Part shown: one piece after another, positions 14,505 to 19,778 of the stretch | Position numbering within the stretch: position 1 is the stretch's first letter | Layout of the letters: each line of letters starts with the position of its first letter | From: DASQFU01 sp035632955 | Lineage (GTDB): Bacteria; Eisenbacteria; RBG-16-71-46 | Direction: 5' to 3' | NCBI GenBank assembly: GCA_035632955.1 | Contig: DASQFU010000148.1 | Span: 1-19,778, forward strand | DNA: 19,778 bases | Position numbers and translations under genes: made by a program | Notes under the pieces: generated by a model | Database searches by the model: none | What the model saw: the letters and a program-made list of their open reading frames with translations, nothing else | What the model was told of the DNA's origin: nothing

Positions 14505-14666
14505 GCAAGCCAGAGGACGTTGGGACGCCCCGCGTGGGGGTGTCGCGTCCAACCCTGCGGGAGGGGATGCTCCCGCAGATGCCGCCTGGGCTTCGCTACC
14601 CGGGCGCGCGGACCATCGGTCCGGCGAGGGCCGGACCTGGAAGGCGAGAGGACGAGAGACCGTCAG
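14505..14666 (+). promoter_or_regulatory. rpsO-pnp intergenic region with four consecutive hairpins
   Basis: No gene lies here, but four stems follow each other. (1) 14524-14531 with 14537-14544, 8 bp including one G-U. (2) CTGCGGGAG (14555-14563) with CTCCCGCAG (14570-14578), a perfect 9-bp stem around GGGATG. (3) 14584-14590 with 14599-14605, 7 bp including one G-U. (4) GGTCCGG (14618-14624) with CCGGACC (14631-14637), a perfect 7-bp stem that competes with GGACC (14610-14614). None has a T-tract. In E. coli this gap carries the rpsO terminator and an RNase III site through which PNPase represses itself; a comparable processing and autoregulation region is inferred. Confidence 0.55.
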
Positions 14667-16847
<2,181 letters not shown>

Positions 16848-16875
16848 CGGTCCGCCCCGGACCTCATCGAAGCGT

Positions 16876-16903
16876 GCGAGTGGCAGGGCGACCTGCCACT
16901 CGC
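16876..16903 (+). other. Perfect 12-bp hairpin with a GNRA tetraloop between pnp and the M16 gene
   Basis: The arms GCGAGTGGCAGG (16876-16887) and CCTGCCACTCGC (16892-16903) are fully complementary around the loop GCGA (16888-16891), a GNRA tetraloop. The stem begins 29 bases after the pnp stop and ends 17 bases before the M16 ATG. Only three T follow (CGTTTGG), so termination would be weak or partial. It may be a leaky terminator, an exonuclease barrier, or a processing site. Confidence 0.75.
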
Positions 16904-16920
16904 CGTTTGGGGGCGACGCG

Positions 16921-18243
16921 ATGATGCGCGACACGATTCGCAAGACGGTCCTGCCGTCCGGGCTGACGGTGCTCACCGAGTCGGTGCCCGAGCGGCGCAC
17001 CGTCTCGGTTGGCGTCTGGCTCCGGTCCGGGGCGCGCGACGAGCCGGGAGAGCGGCTCGGCATCTCGCACTTCATCGAGCACATGGTGTTCAAGGGCACC
17101 GAGCGGCGTGACGCGCGCGCGATCGCGCAGAGCCTGGAATCGCTCGGCGGCCACCTGGACGCGTTCACCGGCCGCGAGCAGGTGTGCTACTACGCGCGGG
17201 CGCTGTCCGATCATCTCGACGACGTTGTCGACGTGCTCGCGGACATCGTCTGCCGCTCGCGGCTCGACGCGAGCGAAGTCGAGCGCGAGAAGTCCGTCGT
17301 GCGCGAAGAAATCCTCGCCTACGAGGACAATCCCGAAGAGAAAGTCAACGACGTGCTCGCAGATCTGGTGTGGGGCGGCCACGATCTGGGCCGGCCGATT
17401 CTCGGCACGGCCGAAACGGTGGACGCTCTCGACGCCGGAATGCTGCACGACTACTTCGGCCGCCGTTATCGGGCCGATCATCTGGTGCTCGCGGCCGCCG
17501 GCGCGCTGGAGCACGACCGGGTTCTGGAGCTGGTCGCGCGCCACATGCAGCCTCCGGGTGCGCCGAGCTTGCCGCTGTCGGAGGCGCCGCCGGGGTTTCG
17601 CCCCACCGTTCAGCACGTCGTGCGCGACCTGCAGCAGCTCTACTTGAGTCTCGGCGCACGGGGCGTGAGCGATCGGCATTCGGATCGCGAGACCTTGCTG
17701 GTGCTCACGACGCTGCTCGGCGGCGGCATGAGCTCGCGGCTGTTCCAGAGCGTGCGCGAGCAGGCCGGTCTCGCGTACAGCATCTACTCGGTGCACGATT
17801 TCTATCGGGACGCGGGAATGCTCTCGATCCAGATGGGCGTCTCGCCCGACCGCGGGCGGGAGGCGCTCGCACTCACGCGCCAGGAGCTCGTGCAACTGAT
17901 CGAGCACGGTCCGAGCGTTGCGGAAGTCGCGGCCGCGCAAGCGCAGTTCCGGGGATCGATGCTGATGGAGCAGGAGAGCGTCTCGGCGCGCATGGTCTAC
18001 CTCGCCCACGAGGAGATCTATCTGCGCGAGATCACACCGCCCGAGGTCTATCTCGAGCGCATCCTTGCGGTCACGCGCGACCAGGTCCACGAGGCGGCGC
18101 GCCGCTACCTCGCGCCGGAACGTTTCACGCTGGCCGCACTCGGACCCAGGCGTGGAGAGCCGCTCGGTGAGGCGGACTGGCCGGTCGCCGCCGCCGATCC
18201 GGAGCCGGCCACGTTGCAGGCGGACGTCACCCCGGGACCGTGA
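16921..18243 (+). CDS. M16-family zinc peptidase (mitochondrial-processing-peptidase-like)
   Basis: This 440-residue protein is a single-chain M16B-type peptidase with the inverted zinc motif HFIEH (His50, Glu53, His54) in LGISHFIEHMVFKGT. The third ligand is expected at Glu130 in VVREEILAYEDNPEE. The C-terminal homologous half has the GGGMSSRLFQSVREQAGLAYSIYS signature. These enzymes cleave small peptides and presequence-like segments; homologues follow pnp in many bacteria, but the native substrate is unknown. No signal peptide is apparent, so it is probably cytoplasmic. ATG 16921 is preferred (GGGGG about nine bases upstream; a second ATG follows immediately). A 12-bp hairpin precedes it, and its stop overlaps the next gene as GTGA. 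Confidence 0.95.
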   Translation: MMRDTIRKTVLPSGLTVLTESVPERRTVSVGVWLRSGARDEPGERLGISHFIEHMVFKGTERRDARAIAQSLESLGGHLDAFTGREQVCYYARALSDHLDDVVDVLADIVCRSRLDASEVEREKSVVREEILAYEDNPEEKVNDVLADLVWGGHDLGRPILGTAETVDALDAGMLHDYFGRRYRADHLVLAAAGALEHDRVLELVARHMQPPGAPSLPLSEAPPGFRPTVQHVVRDLQQLYLSLGARGVSDRHSDRETLLVLTTLLGGGMSSRLFQSVREQAGLAYSIYSVHDFYRDAGMLSIQMGVSPDRGREALALTRQELVQLIEHGPSVAEVAAAQAQFRGSMLMEQESVSARMVYLAHEEIYLREITPPEVYLERILAVTRDQVHEAARRYLAPERFTLAALGPRRGEPLGEADWPVAAADPEPATLQADVTPGP

Positions 18244-19778
18244 TCCCGTCCCGGCACCTGGCGCGACTGGCCGACGCGCTGTCCGCGCTCACGCTGCTCG
18301 CGGTCGTCGTTCTGCTGTTCGCGGTCGAGCCGCGCTGGTCCGTGTTCTCGCTGGTCGGCGACGACGCGGGCTACTACCTCCATCTCGCCCGCAACGTGAG
18401 CCTCGGTTTCGGATTCAGCTTCGATCGACTCGAGCCGAGCAATGGTTTCAACCCACTGTTCCCGTGGCTCTTGATCCCGATCTTTCGCATCGCCGGCGCG
18501 CCGTCGGTGGACGCCGCCTATCGGCTCGGAGCGTTGGTCGACGTGCTCGCGATGCTCGCGAGCCTCGTCCTGTTCGCGCGCCTGGTGCGCGGCGTTCTGC
18601 CCGAGCCGCGCTTCGCGGCCCCGGAACGCCGCGCGGTCGTCGCGGGCGCGATCGCGTTCTACGCACTGTTCGTGTGCACGAAGAGCTACTACGGCATGGA
18701 CGCGCCGCTGGTCCTGCTGATCGGCAACGCCTACTTGCTGCGGGTGATGGGACATGGGCTGCTGGCTCCCGGAGTGCGTGCGGCGTTCCTGGACGGAGCG
18801 TTGCTCGGGCTCGCGTTCCTGGCGCGGGTCGACAGCCTGCCGCTCGCAGTCGCTGCGTTCGGTTTGATGATCCTCTCGAGTGCGATCGGGCGCGGCGCCT
18901 GGACCGGCGTTGCGCTGCGCGCCGTGGCGTTCGTGGCGCTCGCCGCTCCCTACCTCGTCTGGGGTTACTCGACGTTCGGGACCTGGTTACCGATCTCGGC
19001 GCGCATCAAATCGGCGTTTCCCGATCTCGATCTCGGCCGCAGCCTGGAGGCGATCCGCCATACGTCGCTCCACGTCGCCGACCAGGCGAGCTTTCTGCTC
19101 GCGTTCGTGCTCGCGTTGTTCGGCTGCGCGTGGCTGGCCCGGCAGTGGCTCGATCGGCGCCTGGCACAGGTGCTCGGACCGGGGCCCGGTGCCGTGATCG
19201 CGCTGCTGTCCGTGTATCTGGCGGGGCGGTTCGCGTACATGCTCATGTTCAGCCGCAACGACGTGCAGGGCAGCTACGCAATTCTCGCGCACGTGTTCAA
19301 CGTGCTGGTACTGGTCGCCGGGCTCGCGGCACTCGGCGGCCGCGCGGCGCCGGAGACACGCGCTCGGCTCGCGTCACTGACCGCGGCCGCGCTGCTGCTG
19401 ATCGGGCTCGTGCTATTCGCGGGGAAGCTCCAAGTGACGAGCGACCGCTGGCGGCGCATGGCGGCGGGAGAGGCGGTGGACGACGCAACGATCGGGCGCG
19501 AGATCGGAGCGGCGACGCAGCCAACCGACATTCTCTACGGAGGGGCGTTCGGAATCGCGGGACTGTTCGCCGACCGCGCGTGGATCAACGGCGACGGCGT
19601 GATCAACACCCTCGATTATCAGAAAGCGCTGCGCGACCGGCGGCTGCGCGAATACCTCGATCACCGGAGCGTGACGCATGTCGTCCACGTGGTTCCGCCA
19701 GGCAGGAACGTGTCCGAACCGGTCGAGGTTCGCGTGCGAAGCGGCCTGTTCGGAACCTCAGACGCCCTTCATCTGAAG
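18240..19778 (+). CDS. Multi-pass membrane protein, GT39/PMT-like glycosyltransferase candidate, 5' part
   Basis: The frame from GTG 18240 stays open to the window edge, 513 residues without a stop. It begins with a hydrophobic helix (about 15-30) and then GDDAGYYLHLARN (40-52), the acidic first loop typical of membrane glycosyltransferases that use polyprenyl-phosphate sugars, with EPSNGFNPLFPWLL following as in that family. Further hydrophobic segments lie around residues 100-115, 130-150, 180-225, 285-300, 315-335, 345-365 and 380-395. The last 110 residues or so are mostly soluble and mention-worthy only for a Tyr/Asp-rich patch. Asp41/Asp42 would be the catalytic or metal acids. The start overlaps the M16 stop as GTGA, so it is probably translated with it. 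The sugar donor and acceptor are unknown. Confidence 0.75.
   Translation, partial: MIPSRHLARLADALSALTLLAVVVLLFAVEPRWSVFSLVGDDAGYYLHLARNVSLGFGFSFDRLEPSNGFNPLFPWLLIPIFRIAGAPSVDAAYRLGALVDVLAMLASLVLFARLVRGVLPEPRFAAPERRAVVAGAIAFYALFVCTKSYYGMDAPLVLLIGNAYLLRVMGHGLLAPGVRAAFLDGALLGLAFLARVDSLPLAVAAFGLMILSSAIGRGAWTGVALRAVAFVALAAPYLVWGYSTFGTWLPISARIKSAFPDLDLGRSLEAIRHTSLHVADQASFLLAFVLALFGCAWLARQWLDRRLAQVLGPGPGAVIALLSVYLAGRFAYMLMFSRNDVQGSYAILAHVFNVLVLVAGLAALGGRAAPETRARLASLTAAALLLIGLVLFAGKLQVTSDRWRRMAAGEAVDDATIGREIGAATQPTDILYGGAFGIAGLFADRAWINGDGVINTLDYQKALRDRRLREYLDHRSVTHVVHVVPPGRNVSEPVEVRVRSGLFGTSDALHLK

Noticed and set aside
16876..16920. Calling the 12-bp hairpin a full intrinsic terminator
   Set aside because: Only three T follow the stem, so strong termination is not supported.

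Overview
The window is a GC-rich bacterial chromosome segment, roughly two thirds G+C by eye, with dense translationally coupled genes. Two conserved housekeeping blocks lie on the plus strand: rimP-nusA-infB-ylxP-rbfA-truB-ribF (840-7782) and rpsO-pnp-M16 peptidase (14235-18243). The ylxP (DUF503) gene between infB and rbfA, and an M16 peptidase after pnp, are arrangements seen in Firmicutes, deltaproteobacteria and several uncultured phyla such as the FCB/Eisenbacteria type. With this GC content I infer an uncultured soil or sediment lineage of that kind, but the phylum cannot be fixed from the window.

Region by region: 2-697 is the 3' part of an M28 metallopeptidase gene. A hairpin-plus-T-tract element at 790-821 separates it from the rimP-ribF operon, whose genes handle ribosome maturation, transcription elongation, translation initiation, pseudouridylation and FMN/FAD synthesis. 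A minus-strand operon of seven genes (13928 down to 7792) then sits between ribF and rpsO, which adjoin each other in many bacteria. In transcription order it encodes a SAM methyltransferase, an alpha/beta-hydrolase-fold protein without a nucleophile, an alpha/beta hydrolase with a Cys nucleophile, an acyl-CoA-dehydrogenase-like flavoprotein, an adenylation enzyme, an 88-residue carrier protein and a VOC-family protein. After it come rpsO, pnp, the M16 peptidase and a membrane protein that runs off the window end at 19778.

The most interesting content is the minus-strand operon. Reading the ten specificity residues of the adenylation enzyme against GrsA-PheA gives D-L-F-Y-L-A-L-V-C-K. From memory this is the signature of L-proline-activating enzymes in pyrrole-2-carboxyl-carrier pathways (RedM, PltF, CloN4, AnaC). 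The flavoprotein lacks the usual C-terminal catalytic Glu and has a Glu at the isovaleryl-CoA-dehydrogenase position, as expected of prolyl-carrier dehydrogenases. With the free-standing carrier this makes a complete three-protein module for turning L-proline into dehydroprolyl- or pyrrolyl-S-carrier protein. It comes with a hydrolase pair resembling exosortase-A-associated hydrolases 1 and 2, and no polyketide synthase, NRPS assembly line or halogenase is visible. The product and acceptor are unknown.

The non-coding DNA is also structured. The 306-base gap between the methyltransferase gene and rpsO holds two divergent promoter candidates with the same -35 hexamer and the same 18-base spacer, a 14-base palindrome in the methyltransferase leader, and two hairpins in the rpsO leader. 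The rpsO-pnp gap can form four consecutive hairpins, and a perfect 12-bp hairpin with a GNRA loop lies just before the M16 gene.
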